Source: Saturnia japonica (Eukaryota > Arthropoda > Insecta > Lepidoptera > Saturniidae). Taken from it: 64,000 bases of DNA. The stretch lies in the NCBI GenBank assembly GCA_033032175.1, contig CM065320.1, forward strand, positions 11,055,413 through 11,119,412. Reading direction: 5' to 3'. This document shows positions 18,430 through 31,350 of this stretch, piece after piece. Every line of letters starts with the position of its first letter. Within the stretch, counting starts at the first letter, position 1. The position numbers and the translations under genes are program-made. The notes beneath the pieces are model-generated. The model had not been told where the DNA came from, searched no databases, and was given only the letters and a program-made list of their open reading frames with translations.

Positions 18430-19718
18430 GAAGCGTTTATAAGCTAATAAATTTGATGCGTAGTGCGTAGATAAGTGAGGTATGTGAGTACAATATCTAT
18501 TGTACTTTGTACTTTTTGAAATGCTCAACCTCAACAGTGCGTGTTTTCAGATGAGAAAAATAATGAAGCCCAGCAATAATGGGATTCTGACGTTCTTCTC
18601 CGACAACTCAGTGACTCGCCACCAGCTACTCACTTAATACACCTTAAGCTTTGGTCTCGCAATCACCATATAAACGCCTTAAATCGCCGTAAAAACTTCT
18701 TTAATAGTTTATTGTTCCATCCCAGTATGCGTCAGTGGTGAGGGACTAGTGTGATAAAGTAGGGAGCGGGTACTCCGCACAGCGCGACGTCGCGTCGCGT
18801 CGTGCTTGTTCAAGCAGCGTTGCGTACAAGGGAGAGACATGGATTTTTCCGCCATTACCCTTCTATACATCGCAATAAAGACAATACACCAGAAAAAGTT
18901 TAATAATGAAAGAAAATTGCTGGAGTGAAATGTTATTGTTCATGTCGATAATTTGGTAGCTGCGGCAAAATCAACAAATCGCCACTCCGCTATCGCTGCG
19001 TTGTGAGATCACGACACTAAAGCTTGAATAAGTTCCACTAAAAATGTTTATATTTATACATATTATATAAAAAATATATACATTCACAGTATATTATACG
19101 AACAGATTTGAGAAAAAGGATTATACGCTGAATATTTATCTCTATCACTCATACCTTACCCCATATGTATCCGAAATGTAATATTCTTGATCGTAAAGCC
19201 TGAAACTATTCAGCACATCTGTGCGTGTGGGAAAAAATCGGTAGCATAATAATCCAGGACAAATCTGGTAGAGGGTTCACTACACATGAAAGTCGAACAA
19301 AAATTCCCCAAAAAATGCAAAATTACTCTTATTTCCACGTTATTTTATTTCGTAATTAATACGAGCTAAATCATGTATATTTTTGCCTTAAAAAATGAAA
19401 TGTAAAATTATCAATTAATAATTATTTAAATTTAGTAAATATCGTGTTGTTTATTTTCCCTCTCTGATTATTATGTACTTACTTCGAGTATCTTAAAAAT
19501 CTGTTTGAAATACTAGTATAATACGAAATACGAGTATAACATTATTATATGGCCCCGATGACGTTTTCAAGTATTCAATAACTCGGCCACAACGCCACTT
19601 ATCACGTTCAAGTTTAGCATAACAACTTTCTTCATTAAAAAAACTTAGATCTACCAACTCACACGTTGATTGATCATACAGTTTTGGATGAAGTTTATCA
19701 ACCTCTTATAATTATATA
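18430..19718. other. intergenic with one small GC-rich patch
   Basis: Mostly AT-rich. A GC-rich patch at about 18765-18835 carries repeated CGTCGCG units and is followed by a 30-codon open frame (ATG at 18839, MDFSAITLLYIAIK). Neither is recognised. A possible 18-nt exon on the minus strand (about 19486-19503, before GTAAGTAC) is too short to trust. Confidence 0.3.
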
Positions 19719-20000
19719 CAAACTAAGGTAACCGACATAGCCAAAAGGATTAGCAAATTGAAGTGGCAGTGGGCGGGGCACATAGTTCGGAGAACTGACG
19801 GCCGTTGGAGCAAAAAGGTTCTCGAGTGGAGACCACGCACCGGAAAGCGCAGCGTAGGACGGCCCCCCACTAGATGGAAAGACGAAATAATAAAGAACGC
19901 TGGGAGCCGTTGGGTGCAGGCCGCACAAGATCGGTCGCTCTGGAGATCTATGGGGGAGGCCTATGTTCAGCAGTGGACGTCCTGCGGCTGAAATGATGAT
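19719..20000 (+). mobile_element. RTE-type LINE, 3' end fragment
   Basis: A reading frame from about 19719 to TGA at 19989-19991 encodes RISKLKWQWAGHIVRRTDGR, VLEWRPRTGKRSVGRPPTRW, RWVQAAQDRSLWRSMGEAYV and QQW. This is the conserved C-terminal tail of insect RTE-like endonuclease/reverse-transcriptase proteins (W-AGH-R, GRP-RW, A-DR--W). The non-coding end CTGCGGCTGAAATGATGAT fits the usual (GAT)n-type 3' terminus. Everything upstream of the tail is missing, a typical 5' truncation. The opposite-strand open frame is a shadow. Confidence 0.85.
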
Positions 20001-20452
20001 AATTATATCAACATCCATCTTTATAAGATAGTTATAGTGATCTATTTTAAAATATACCTAATAGGTAAAATGCCTTGAACAGTTACCTATTTAAGCAAAT
20101 CACTAAAAAGTCCTAAGGACAACATCCGCATTGCGTAAAATATCAGTATGTAACCTAGTCTTGTAGATTCCGACAGACAATATTTGCAAGACGAGCGTAG
20201 CTGCGACTTACTGATTCATATCACAGTTTTGCGATATTCATGAATTTCATAGCTTTTTTACGAACTTCCATACGATTTCGATTTCTTTGACCAAGTTTAT
20301 CGAGCTTATTTTAGATATAATAGATATTTATTTTATTACAAAAATGAAAAATAATTATAATAATTAAGGGATTCTTGAATATAAACTGAAATAGATAAAG
20401 AGTTGTATTTTTAACTGACTTCAAAACAAGACGATTTTTAATAAAAAAGAAA

Positions 20453-20645
20453 GCTTACTTCAATGATTTTGAAGAGTTCCCTGGTGTATCTTCGAAGTCG
20501 AAGGTCCAATGTAATTAAAATGGGACCACTCTTGAGGTATCCCCTGTCCAACTAACAATAATCATCCAGATCGGCTCATAAACAAAGAAGTTATATCTGA
20601 ACATCCATAAAAAATATACATTCGTAATGAATACCTAATTTCCGT
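20453..20645 (-). repeat. dispersed repeat family D, copy 1
   Basis: Read on the minus strand it has TTTATGGATGTTCAGATATAAC, TGAGCCGATCTGGATGATT, GGATACCTCAAGAGTGGTCC and CTTCGAAGATACACCAGGG. The same order occurs at 28525-28715, 29395-29650 and 31150-31350. The full family usually starts AACCGACTTCAA. Confidence 0.7.
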
Positions 20646-20649
20646 CTTA

Positions 20650-20775
20650 CTTACGATGTCCAACGGTTTCATCTGTGTTAAATTTATTCGACCAACTTTC
20701 CACCACATCGCCGCCAACGCACCCGTCTATATTGTTGTTATCACTTTCTGTATTAGCCAGATTTCTTGACATTCA
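20650..20775 (+). repeat. dispersed repeat family A fragment (5' end)
   Basis: ACGGTTTCATCTGTGTTAA, TTATTCGACCAAC and CGCCGCCAACGCACCCGTC resemble the starts of the copies at 55028 and 58278. Confidence 0.4.
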
Positions 20776-21717
20776 TGGTTACTTCTCCCTAAGGGCTTCT
20801 GCACACTAGGCAGGCTAGCTGCAGTAGTCGAAATATTAAGCAACCAGTTTCAGCATCCAGCCGTTGGCCAGTCATGACCCTTCAGTCGAGAGATATGGAC
20901 GTAGGTGTTATACTTGTTCACCTTTTGTCTCATAAGTAATTCAAAGCAAAGGGAAGTTAATATATTCATCCTCTTCCTTACATTATATTTGTGATTTCTT
21001 TCTCTTAAAATAACGATTACAGTATCACTATATTCGCAGTATTTCGTTATATATCCCAAATGGATTTTGTTTCGGAACACAAAATACGTCAGGCTGCTAT
21101 CACAAGTGCGCAGGTGCTAAAGGTAGCTTTAGTTTCCCTTTGTTTTGCTCTAGATGCGCACTGCTAATTGGCAGTCGTGCAATCATGCACGATCTCATGG
21201 CTGCCACGGCCAAGAATTTTTGGCTGCTTGGTATGTAGGTTTCAATAAGATATGATATGTTGTATTGGCTATCACAGCCTGGCTGCCTAGTGCACGGGGT
21301 TTCTAATATTCCTCAAATAACGAGTTAACAAATTCGGGCGCGATGGACTATTGGTCAAATAAATTCAGCAGGGTGAAAACGTGGAACACAGCTAGTCTGT
21401 ATCATGTCGATTATCAGATGCAGCCTTAGATCTTACCTTAGATTTGATATCTGTAGATCGGCAACTCGAAAGAGAAAGCTACGCTTACGCTATACGCTTG
21501 TGTTAGAACGAGATAGGGAAGCGAGACCATTTTCGCATGTGCTCAAAGGTTTGTATCGGCCTACGAGTGTCATGACCATAATAATCCTCATCTATATTTT
21601 TTTAATCTAAGATTGTAAGTGGAATTTAATGTTTAACAGACATGTTTAATTGTAATTACGTATACTGTACCTGGATGTAACTGTTCGAATAAATGACACT
21701 TTGATAATGATTATTTT

Positions 21718-22361
21718 TGACGTGACAACGTCTTATAATTCGATGGAGCCGGCTGCACGCATGAAAATGCATGACTCATGCGGCGTTACCTCGCTCTGAG
21801 GCGTTCCATTTAAGGCTTGAAGTGCAAGCGAGAGCGCGGAACGAGCGACAAAGAGGCACAATCGGCCTCCGCGTTCGGCAGCGTTCGATATCTGTCTCTC
21901 TCCTACTTGAGTGAGCGATGCGTCCGCGTGGACAGCTGCTATACAATAATACATTTACATGTTTTCGTCAAGTATGAAATGCAATGAAAAGTGAATGTGG
22001 TGTCAATTGTTTATAGCAACGATAATTGCTGCGATAAATGTAATGATTCTTTCGATATTAAATATATGTTCAGTGATATATTGTCGAATATTCGTGCTTT
22101 CATCATTAAAATAAATAGCATCAGTCCGCTAGTGCGGTGATTGTAGGTTATGCTATAATTGACAAAACTATAACAATAAGTTAACAGAACTATTTTTATA
22201 TATGCGTACAAATAAATGTAACTTGGTCAATTCAATTGTCATTTCCATTTACCTCCTTCTCTATATCCATACAAAATATCCATCAAACAAATAAAATTAA
22301 AATTTTCTTTTAAAAAATGATACCATTCCATCAGTATTTTCTTATGACGTTGTCACGTTCA
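21718..22361. mobile_element. non-autonomous DNA transposon with terminal inverted repeats
   Basis: The left end TTGACGTGACAACGTCTTAT (about 21717) and the right end ATGACGTTGTCACGTTCAA (about 22345-22363) are inverted copies over roughly 20 bp with few mismatches. The 640-bp interior has no transposase frame; it starts with a GC-rich part (21740-21945) and is AT-rich afterwards. This fits a MITE-like element mobilised by an autonomous relative elsewhere. Target duplications are not clear. Confidence 0.6.
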
Positions 22362-25300
22362 ACTGTCGTCAGTAAACTGACTTTACAGAGAACCGATTTT
22401 TGTAGTAGAAATTTAAAATAAAACATGCCATGAACGTTCTAAACTACTTAGAACTTAGAAGGTACCTATACTTTCGAATAAGAAGAACATGTACTTTTCA
22501 ATAGTAACTCGTATAACAAAGAAAATCAACAAAATAATAAGCTCACTAGTATATTCTGTTTTTAGTATAGTCTTATTCAACCTATTGCCGATTTATACTG
22601 TAATCTATATACTTTGCAAATTCGTTTCATCATCGATCACCTATAAAACTTTGCTAATCAAAATCCTTCAGGGAAACAATAATACAACGTATTGTTCTCT
22701 CTCTTTAAATATATTTTACGGCTATTAATAGTACAATTATTATAAAGAAAACAAATACATCATCAACCAATCTTAATCAATCAATCTATATGAAAGATAA
22801 GTTGATTATTAAGTTTTTTTGTTAATGTTGCGAACAAATGCGAATAAAAGTAAGGGTGGATGAAAGAGATATTACGAAATTGTTTTTTTGAAATGAAACT
22901 GTTAAGTATGATCTAAATCTTTATAAAAATAATTTAATGATATCTATGTCAGTATTCATTAAGGTCATAATCATATACCAAATGAAAACTCTAAAGCCAC
23001 TGTAGTTGTGTGTTCAATCCTAGTTGGACTCAACGAAATTTATAGAACCTTTTGATCTAGTTAGAACTTGGCACAATAATTTGTGTAGTTTTTAATAGAG
23101 CATGCATTACAATGGTAGATAGTACCTCATCAGCAGATTGAGCCAATGTTCATGACGAGCTCTCGAAACGGTCCAGAACGTCAGTCAGAGGCACAAAGGG
23201 CTCGTGTTTGTACCGCGCCCGGCGCTCAGCAAGCAATCGCCTAATTGAAATGTCGCGCCGCCTTCACAGTCGAGGTCTCAAGTTTGAATGTGTGCCAAAC
23301 GGTTCTCACTTCTCAGTGCTTATTAGAACATTTATTTTTATATATAATTATTTAAAAAGATACCTTACCCTACAAAATAAATATATAATTAATCCAACAT
23401 TTTACATACCTACCCATGTTTTTTTTTATATGACGTATCTTAAAAAAATGTACGCGTTTCATAAATCAATAGAAATATAATAAAAATATTATATAAGTGA
23501 TACTAAAATAATTAAATATTTGTTTAATTTCTAAACACTACGAAGTGCTTTACGCAATTCTTTAAGTATCATTTTATTAAAAAATTTCACTCGCCTGCTA
23601 ATACTTCTTAAAAAATTAAATAAATACTTGTATTTGAACTGCATATCACATAAAAATTCAAACTTAATTTTTGAGCTCCTTTCGAAAGAAAAGGTAACAT
23701 GTATGTAATCATAAAATATATCCCCAGTGGTCGGTAAATTATAAATTTCTGAACTGTATATCAATAAAAAGGACCTCGACATACTCAAAATGATTGTGAA
23801 GTAGACTTGAACTTTTCATAACTTTCTTATTACTTTTTGGGATCCTTTATTTACAAAGCAACATTAAAGATGTGAGCAAACATTACGTATAAATTCATAG
23901 AAATAGGTACAAAACTAGAACAATGAAATTAACTGCCATATTTGTATGACCCTCAAACCCCCTCGGCTTGTTTTAAAAATTATAGCTACACATTTTGAAG
24001 ATGCTAGAAAAGTTACTGCAAATAATGGTTTAACGATTTAAGTACTTTTAAACTAGGAAACGGAGAGTTTAGCAGTTTTTGAATAACTTACAAGGATGGT
24101 TAGATTAAGATGAAAGAGCAATAAAAAAGAAAGAACGTTATAATTAGTACAAATGTGAACTAAAGCGTTGATATGAGTGTTTCATACAAATTGTGGAGAC
24201 AGGTGCCTAACTGAAATTAACTAATAGGAGTAGTCAATGCGAAATCACAATCGCATATGCAAATGCCACATGACTTTACAAGGTAAAGCCACCTAACCAA
24301 ACTCACTGGTCTCAGAGGAGTTAATGTTTTCATCCATTAACTCAACCGAGCACTTATGAAATTCGTGCCCGCGATCCGAACAAGATTACACAGGCTAGCT
24401 GACTTGTTTCTACTACTAGGGTTGACAAAAAATTAAAATTAATTTATTATTTTGCACCACATGTAATCCTGATGAAGTCAGGAAAATAGGTCGATCGATT
24501 TAGCTCGAACGTGCGCGGCGTCTTCCAGCTCTTTACAGCCGTGACCAGTTCAAGCAGCCTTTTATTCATCAGAGCGCCTCCAGGTTTATTCGGAGGCAAA
24601 GTGACATTCTTCTGCCAGTAAATTTACTTAATGCTGAAAAGTTACAGTTATCAACACATATTTCCTTATGAACTTTTCCAACTTCGCACTTGTACTGCTA
24701 CAAGCGTGGCAACCTATTTAAAACTGATCTCAGGTCAATTTAATGTCCTTTTTGGGTTTGGATATAGATGCCCATGAACTGTAATATTCAATAAATACCA
24801 GGCAGGGTTGGATGCTTGTTTACTACTTTCATTAAAAAAAAGTTTAATACATATTATACAAATTCTCAAAAACGATTATCTGGTCACGACAGTTGCGGAA
24901 ATATACAAGAGTAAAAAGAAATGAATAGATGTAATTATATTTATAATCAAAACAGAGATGCACTATTGAAATGTAAATTATTTCACGGCATTTTTGACCC
25001 TCCTGTAACTTCGTTCTGTATAAAGGAAGAAGTTTAAATTTTTAGAGGCTATATATATTACAAATATACCTAATAATTATACCTTATAACTTACAAATTG
25101 TCGCTAAATTTAAATATAAGTTAAATTTTTCACTGACACACTCAGCGATCATTGGAACTCTAAGGTCTAGCAGTCTTACATATTTCAATTTTTGAATTTT
25201 AGTTAGCGTTAAGCCTATAAAGGAAATAACAAATTAAAAACACCCATTTTTGAAGATCTGGACCCTAACGTGAATCCCAAGTACGCATAGATATCGAAGG

Positions 25301-28270
25301 TCTGGAGTACCTGATGTGGAATACTAAGAGCCCCGCCAAACTATAAGAACTATAGAAATGCCGCCGTAGTAAAAGTTATTCAATATGATGGGCATTTTAT
25401 AATGGTCCAGAAAATGTAAGACCTAGACTCTAGGTCCTAGATTAACTGAAATGGAACCCAAAGAGCCCAGCCAAACAGTTAAAGATAATTATAAAATGAT
25501 AATGATAATGAGTTTTGTGGAAAACGAAGCCTTTGTTTAGTTATATTGTTTTCTAAGCGCAGCGTTAAAGCGCTCTGAAGCTCGTCTATATGAACAGAGC
25601 CTAGGGGCAAATATTAAGAGCAATAAATTCAATCAACATGATAGGCCTTTTCTGCTTATCGATATTAGGAAATTCCATTATCTGATTTAGACTTCATAAT
25701 AAAGTACAAAAAGAAGTGAAACCGCAAGAAAACCCGGCCAAGTCTCGATTGAGATGGTTTGTCTTTAAAAAGTACTGAAATCTCATAAACAGTTAAGTGT
25801 TGGAGGTGGATATAAAAAAACGAGTAATTTTAACTAAAATCTGGCCCATCTTTTACACGTTAAATTGCATTCTTTAGAATCTGTTGTGCCTAATTATATG
25901 AGCCTAAAACATTTTAATTAATGACAAGACAATATGCTTAACATATCCCATGTTGTGGAATTTTATATGACTTGACCGTTGTTGCTATAAACTAATGCTC
26001 AAGAAATAGAAGTAAGTAATAGTAACTGTTTGGTAACACATATTTCGCGACCTTCTACAACAGTAACAATGACTCCTACAATATTTTCAACAACAAAATA
26101 GCTAATAATTTTTATGTGAAAATAATAATATAAAATTATTACAAGACAAGCAAGTAGATTGTGATAGCCCTATCTAATTTACCCGTTACCTGGCTGATGG
26201 CACCTCGGGCGTTTGTTGCGTCTTACGCCTCAGCCAGTCTCATTAGATCCCTGATTAAAGCAACCCAGCCCATATTTCCATCAATTGCATATGGGACACG
26301 GAGGACGAAGTAGGTTAATTAATACCGGTTAACTGATAGGCAAGTTACACTGTATTTGGTAATGGAAAACAGACGTGTAGATGAAGAGAATTCTGTACCG
26401 CGATGTAAATACTTACGCTTAATACTACCTACACCTTATACCTCATACGTTCTAAAATTGTCTAAAAGCTTGTAATATCATAATGATTATTATGTTTTAG
26501 AATCAATATACACAACTAATTCAGGTGTAGGACACACTATGTATGTGCATTGCAAGGAGATTCTAGTGCTGTCTAGTGTTGTGGTCTGTTTTTGTTTTTG
26601 AACATTCTTGTAATCATGCAGACTGGTCCTGCAAATAAATTTTATACTAGCATTCTTATAATAATTTTTTAATTAAAATACTTGGCGATAGCAGCAATGG
26701 TAATAAAAATAAACACTATAAAACTACCCATATGAAGTGGTTAATATTCTCAAAATGCATCTATTTCACTTCTTCTTCTTCTTTGGCTTGTGTTTAGCGT
26801 TGATCTACCTTTCCGACACAATCTAATGATAACACACTAAGTTACTGCATTAAATAACTTATTTGGATTTTTCAGACGGTTGTCGAATCTACGGAGATTT
26901 CCTTCGAAATGTATGGGATATTTTTGAGATTTCTGACATTTCTATTACTGATTCCAATAGCAGGTTCAATAGAGTATTTTGATACTTACAAGAAACAAGA
27001 TCGATTGGCATCAAACAAAGTTTTTGTGTAAATTGGCAACATTTAGCTGAATGTACATATATTGGAAAATATAAAGGTCTCAAAAAGTTATCTACAAACT
27101 TGTAAGAACATTTTCCTTAAGCGTAACGTCACGTCCTAATTTGATTTTATTTTGTTTGTTTTTACAACATTAAATTATTTATTTTTACACAATTAAAATA
27201 AATAAAAGTCATTAAAATGTCATTAATATCATTGATAGCTAACTTCATCATGTCAAATTTCCGTCATATGAAGAGCACGCAGCTCTCAATTCTGCTCCTT
27301 GCTAAACGCGCTAAAAGAAGTAGGTATCATTTAAAAAAATAATTAGAGTCAACATTTTCATCATTTAGAAAACGATATTACATGGAAGCATGTCGGTATT
27401 CACATAATTGTTTAAACATCCCACAACGAGGGCTTTATTTCATTACAGTTAGTCAAGGGTCACATGCGTTTAAATAGCTTCTCTACCAATTGAAACATCA
27501 CATACAAAGGCTTTCTTAACCCTTTCTGGTCCGGCGAGGCGGTAACACAATCCGGATGAACGCATGTTTGAGTCTTCATTTGTGGACGTCAAGATAATTT
27601 ACCCCGTTCAATCACATTCCGACGCTATATGTGAGCATTTTTATTTAAGCTTGTTAAGTTATACGAATACTACTGAAAATTATTACCAAGAAGAAAGCAT
27701 ATTTTATATTTAATTTTCTTCTTAATTTCCTATTTTATTCAATTTAAAAACTAAAACATAAATTAATAATCACAAGTTCGGGTTTTTTCGCATCAATAAA
27801 TAAACTATATCCGAAATACGCTCTGGCATTGAAAAAAAAAACACATATGCAGCTAAACTTGAAAAATTAAACAAACAAATTTTTTTCCAATTCGTTAGAG
27901 CCGTTTTGGAGGAACCGTTAAGATATCGAGTGACCATGTGAACGAAGGTGAACTAAGATGATGGTAGCACACAGAATCTAGAAAGGATACTACATAATGC
28001 GCAACCATCCGTTGAGTTTCCAATTCACAAATCATCTTTCTTAAACATTTCCATTGAAGCGGAGGGTAGCTACGAGTTTGCCCGGAAATGACATAGCAGG
28101 TAGATAATAACCGTGGTCGGGCGCGCCGCCCTCGCATTGTACAGCTTCCGGTCCGTATACAGAACTCTGACAACGATAATCTTCGACGTACGTAATTTCC
28201 AAATTGGACAAAAAATACCATAGAGATGGTTATATCTAAAAAATCGAAAGAAAATTGTACATGTCAATTA
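22362..28270. other. gene-poor AT-rich region
   Basis: I find no convincing exon. Visible oddities: a diverged duplication around 25300-25480 (ATGTGGAATACTAAGAGCCC against AAATGGAACCCAAAGAGCCC), an AACCCGGCCAAGT block at about 25733 seen in other insect repeats, and a GC-rich patch at 23160-23280. All longer open frames look like chance. Confidence 0.4.
27940..28232 (+). pseudogene. possible coding relic, family unknown
   Basis: On the plus strand one frame reads NLERILHNAQPSVEFPIHKS, then NISIEAEGSYEFARK, then, past two stops, IITVVGRAALALYSFRSVYR and TLTTIIFDVRNFQIG. The composition is protein-like and the DNA is less AT-rich than its surroundings, but no family is recognised. The minus strand also has an open frame of about 108 codons, so the strand is uncertain. 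Confidence 0.2.
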
Positions 28271-28379
28271 TACTTTAAATCCCAGAGACGTTAAAGATAT
28301 ATGATAACATTCGATTATAATTTATTGGATGGTGGTATTTGACTATTATGTCCGACTAGATCTCAACAACCATACACTA

Positions 28380-28520
28380 TATGTAACACCGGCCATAATG
28401 CCACGCTTATATATGTGGCATTTCTGGATCAGCCGATTTATATCCAGTAACCAAGCGGGGTTATAGAGGTCTATAAACGATCATAACCACCATAAATATG
28501 GTGATAAACCAGGCAAAGTG
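28380..28520 (+). repeat. dispersed repeat family Z fragment
   Basis: GGATCAGCCGATTTATATCC, CAGTAACCAAGCGGGGTTA, CATAACCACCATAAATATGG and AAAGTGACTCTCCTTTT follow the order of the 116-bp unit at 34.5 kb. Confidence 0.45.
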
Positions 28521-28524
28521 ACTC

Positions 28525-28715
28525 TCCTTTTTAACCGACTTAAATAAAAGACGGGAAGTTACTCAATTCGATTTTTTTTAATGAATATTCAGCCATAAGT
28601 TCTTTGTTTATATACTGATTTGGATGATTATTTTTTTGTTGGATAGGGGATACCACTGCGAAGATACATAATGGAAATCTTAAAAATCATTGAAGTTGGT
28701 TTTATGTTAAAAATT
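28525..28715 (+). repeat. dispersed repeat family D, copy 2
   Basis: It begins TTTTTAACCGACTTAAATAA and continues through AGCCATAAGTTCTTTGTTTA, GATTTGGATGATTATTTTT, GGATAGGGGATACC and ATCATTGAAGTTGGTTTTAT. It follows directly on a family Z fragment. Confidence 0.75.
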
Positions 28716-28724
28716 ATCTTGTGT

Positions 28725-28860
28725 ATTGTCGTGTTTCGGGGTCAGCCTTTTTATATCCAGTTTCCGAGAGGCTAGCAGGCATGATAACTGCGACCGGCGA
28801 TGGATAGCCGGTCTGTTGGTTATCGCCGTTGTATTCGGATTGCACTTTGCAAAAGCAAAA
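28725..28860 (+). repeat. dispersed repeat family Z fragment
   Basis: GTCGTGTTTCGGGGTCAGCC, ATATCCAGTTTCCGAG, GGCATGATAACTGCGACC and GTATTCGGATTGCAC match the corresponding part of 48940-49165. Confidence 0.5.
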
Positions 28861-29394
28861 AAAAAACATAAAATAAACACTTCATAGTTTTCTCTATGCG
28901 ATGCACCCTTCGCAATTCGCTGTAGTGACCGGAGGCACTCCCCCAATACGTAAGTAAACATTCACGAAGTAACCTGGGACACCTGGGCCTGGGCACTACA
29001 CTAACATAAACGTCTTGAGTGCACTCTTAACAATATTCTATAATTGAAGGTAAACATTGTAAGCCATTGTAAGAAGTCTAAGTAGCTCGCGTTTTAATAA
29101 TAATCTCTTTCGAAATTGTTACGCATTTTCAAGTCTTTGATAACTAAATTAACTGTAGAAATCTTTTGCACTTTGTATATTCGACTACAGTTCATTTCAT
29201 TAATTTGTTATTACAGCTTCATTATTCAATTATTGTTATTTCGTACAATCTGATTGTCGAAGTCTTGAATGTTACTGGCCAAGAAAGCAATTAACTGTTA
29301 CAAAAAAGAAATTTACAGAAAGAATGTACCTACCAATTATCATGTACCTACCGGTTAACAAACTTTAAATAATTAAATTCATCCAAATCAGTAC

Positions 29395-29650
29395 TTTTTA
29401 ACCGACTTCAACAAAAGATGGAAGAGGTTTGGAGGATTCTCAAATCAAATGTTTTTTTTTTATTTATGTTCAACCATTATTTCTTTGTTTATTAACCGAT
29501 TTGGATGATTCATTCTTTATTAGATAGAGGATACCTCAAGAGTGGTCGCATTTTAATTTCATTGGCGATGAACTTTCCACTTCGAAGATACACTAGAGAG
29601 CTCCTCAAAATCGTTAAAACTGTTTTTTTTAATTGACTTGTAAACTTAGT
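29395..29650 (+). repeat. dispersed repeat family D, copy 3
   Basis: This is the best-preserved copy: TTTTTAACCGACTTCAACAA, TTTATTAACCGATTTGGATG, GATACCTCAAGAGTGGTCGC, CTTCGAAGATACACTAGAG and TCCTCAAAATCGTTAAAACTG. Confidence 0.8.
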
Positions 29651-29689
29651 TATAAGCTCAAAAGGTTGATGTCATAATTATTAGATAAC

Positions 29690-29840
29690 AAGCTGTGTAC
29701 CACGGTTTTATCTGTATTTCTTTATTCGATAAACTCTCCACCGCGCCGCGCCACCTCCGCCTGTCGTCCTCACTGTCCGAATTTGCCAACAACTTGCCAA
29801 ATTCTTTGACGTTCACAATTACCGCTCAACTAGTTAGATA
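29690..29840 (+). repeat. dispersed repeat family A fragment
   Basis: GCTGTGTACCACGGTTTTAT, TTATTCGATAAACTCTCC and CCGCGCCGCGCCACCTCCGC resemble the start of the family A copies at 55028 and 58278. Confidence 0.4.
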
Positions 29841-30469
29841 AATAGGCTATAAAATGCAAAAAGAATTTTACGAATCTGATAGTTAGTCATTATTGAAGCG
29901 TTAAAAAAACAAGTGATCCCTTAAACTTTATATAATATTTATTTCATATAATATACGTATTGATTAATATAGCTACTTAATTTCATCATATCTAATATAA
30001 GTGACAATGATTACTATAATCTAAATTGTACTTTTTAAAATAAACATAAGTGAATATTTACAATTTTGTTGGTGTTATCTCATAATAAAAACATTCATGA
30101 TTTACGATCGTATCATAAAATTTAAACTAGTTATCACAACTTTCTTCAAAAAGATCCCCACTGGCCAAACAAATCCATATTTCGCATTCAATATTTATGA
30201 CGTGTTACAAACCAGCCATATCAGAGGCTTTCCACGCATTTCCACAACATTGAACGTCCATAAACTAAACACAAAAAGGGACACTAGACCCTTTTCTGTA
30301 AAATATTAGACGTATAAATTGCGTTCTTCAAAAATAAGCTTACAATTTATAATGTTGACGTAAACGTTTTTAACAAGTTACATTCTAATAAACAAACTGT
30401 AAAGATATATTTGAATGTAAGAATAAACAACAATATTAAATATCTGATTAAGTTTAAACAGATTTTATT

Positions 30470-30770
30470 TATATCTATACTACTGTTACAAAAAAGTAAA
30501 TTGTTTGTGTTTGCAGAATGTAATCTCTTGAACTACTTACTGATCCGATTCTAAAAATTCTTTCAATAAATGGAAGCTACATTTTAGAATTTTTATTTGA
30601 TTTTATATTGCAATGAACGCGAATAAAATAACTTAACTTTTTAAAAACCATCCCCATAACGTAAGAACATGTTTTGTGAATCGATAGGCAAAACCTATTG
30701 GAAGCAGCAAGTCATAAACTAGTACAGATATGTGTAGGTACTTTAAAATAAAGTTACGAGGTTTAGAACT
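30470..30770. repeat. dispersed lepidopteran-type repeat fragment
   Basis: ATATCTATACTACTGTTAC, TAATCTCTTGAACTACTTAC and GATCCGATTCTAAAAATTCT form a pattern common at the ends of short insect repeats. Related starts (TCTATACTAATAT) occur at about 54110 and 56165. Confidence 0.35.
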
Positions 30771-31149
30771 TTTAAAAGTTACAACTAGAGATCTGTGGTT
30801 TATACTATTTCAACGTAACAGTTAACGTAAATGTTTACTAAGTACATAATTGCAAAATTCAGAAATGACTTTTTGATTAAACTATTTGCATATCTAAAGA
30901 AAAACCTTTAAAATAAAATCCACGTGCCATTATAATTATAATAGACTGCTGGAAACAGCATTGAACTTCTGTATTGACCATTTTTCGTATTAAATACAAT
31001 ACAAAAGAATGCAGAACAATATAATGCTACTAATGAACTCTTTCTGGCTCGAAGAATCAAAAATAAAGAATGTAATAGAAAAATTCTAAACTAAATTGAG
31101 CAAATTAATGAATTATACATATAAATAGCAAAACAATTTTTAACAAAAA

Positions 31150-31350
31150 GACAACCAACTTCAATTATCTTGAGGAGTTCTCCACCGTATCTTCAAGTCC
31201 AAGGTCCAATGCCGATGAAATTAAAATGGGAACACTCTTAAGGTACCTACCCACTTTGCAATGGAAAAGAATCATCTAAATTGGTTCATAAACAAAGAAG
31301 TTAGCTGAACATTCATCCTGCACACTCTTCCTTCCTTTAAGTCGGTTAAA
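31150..31350 (-). repeat. dispersed repeat family D, copy 4
   Basis: The minus strand starts at AACCGACTTAAAGGAAGG (about 31350). It continues with AACCAATTTAGATGATTC and AGTGTTCCCATTTTAATTTC, then CTTGAAGATACGGTGGAG. Confidence 0.75.
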
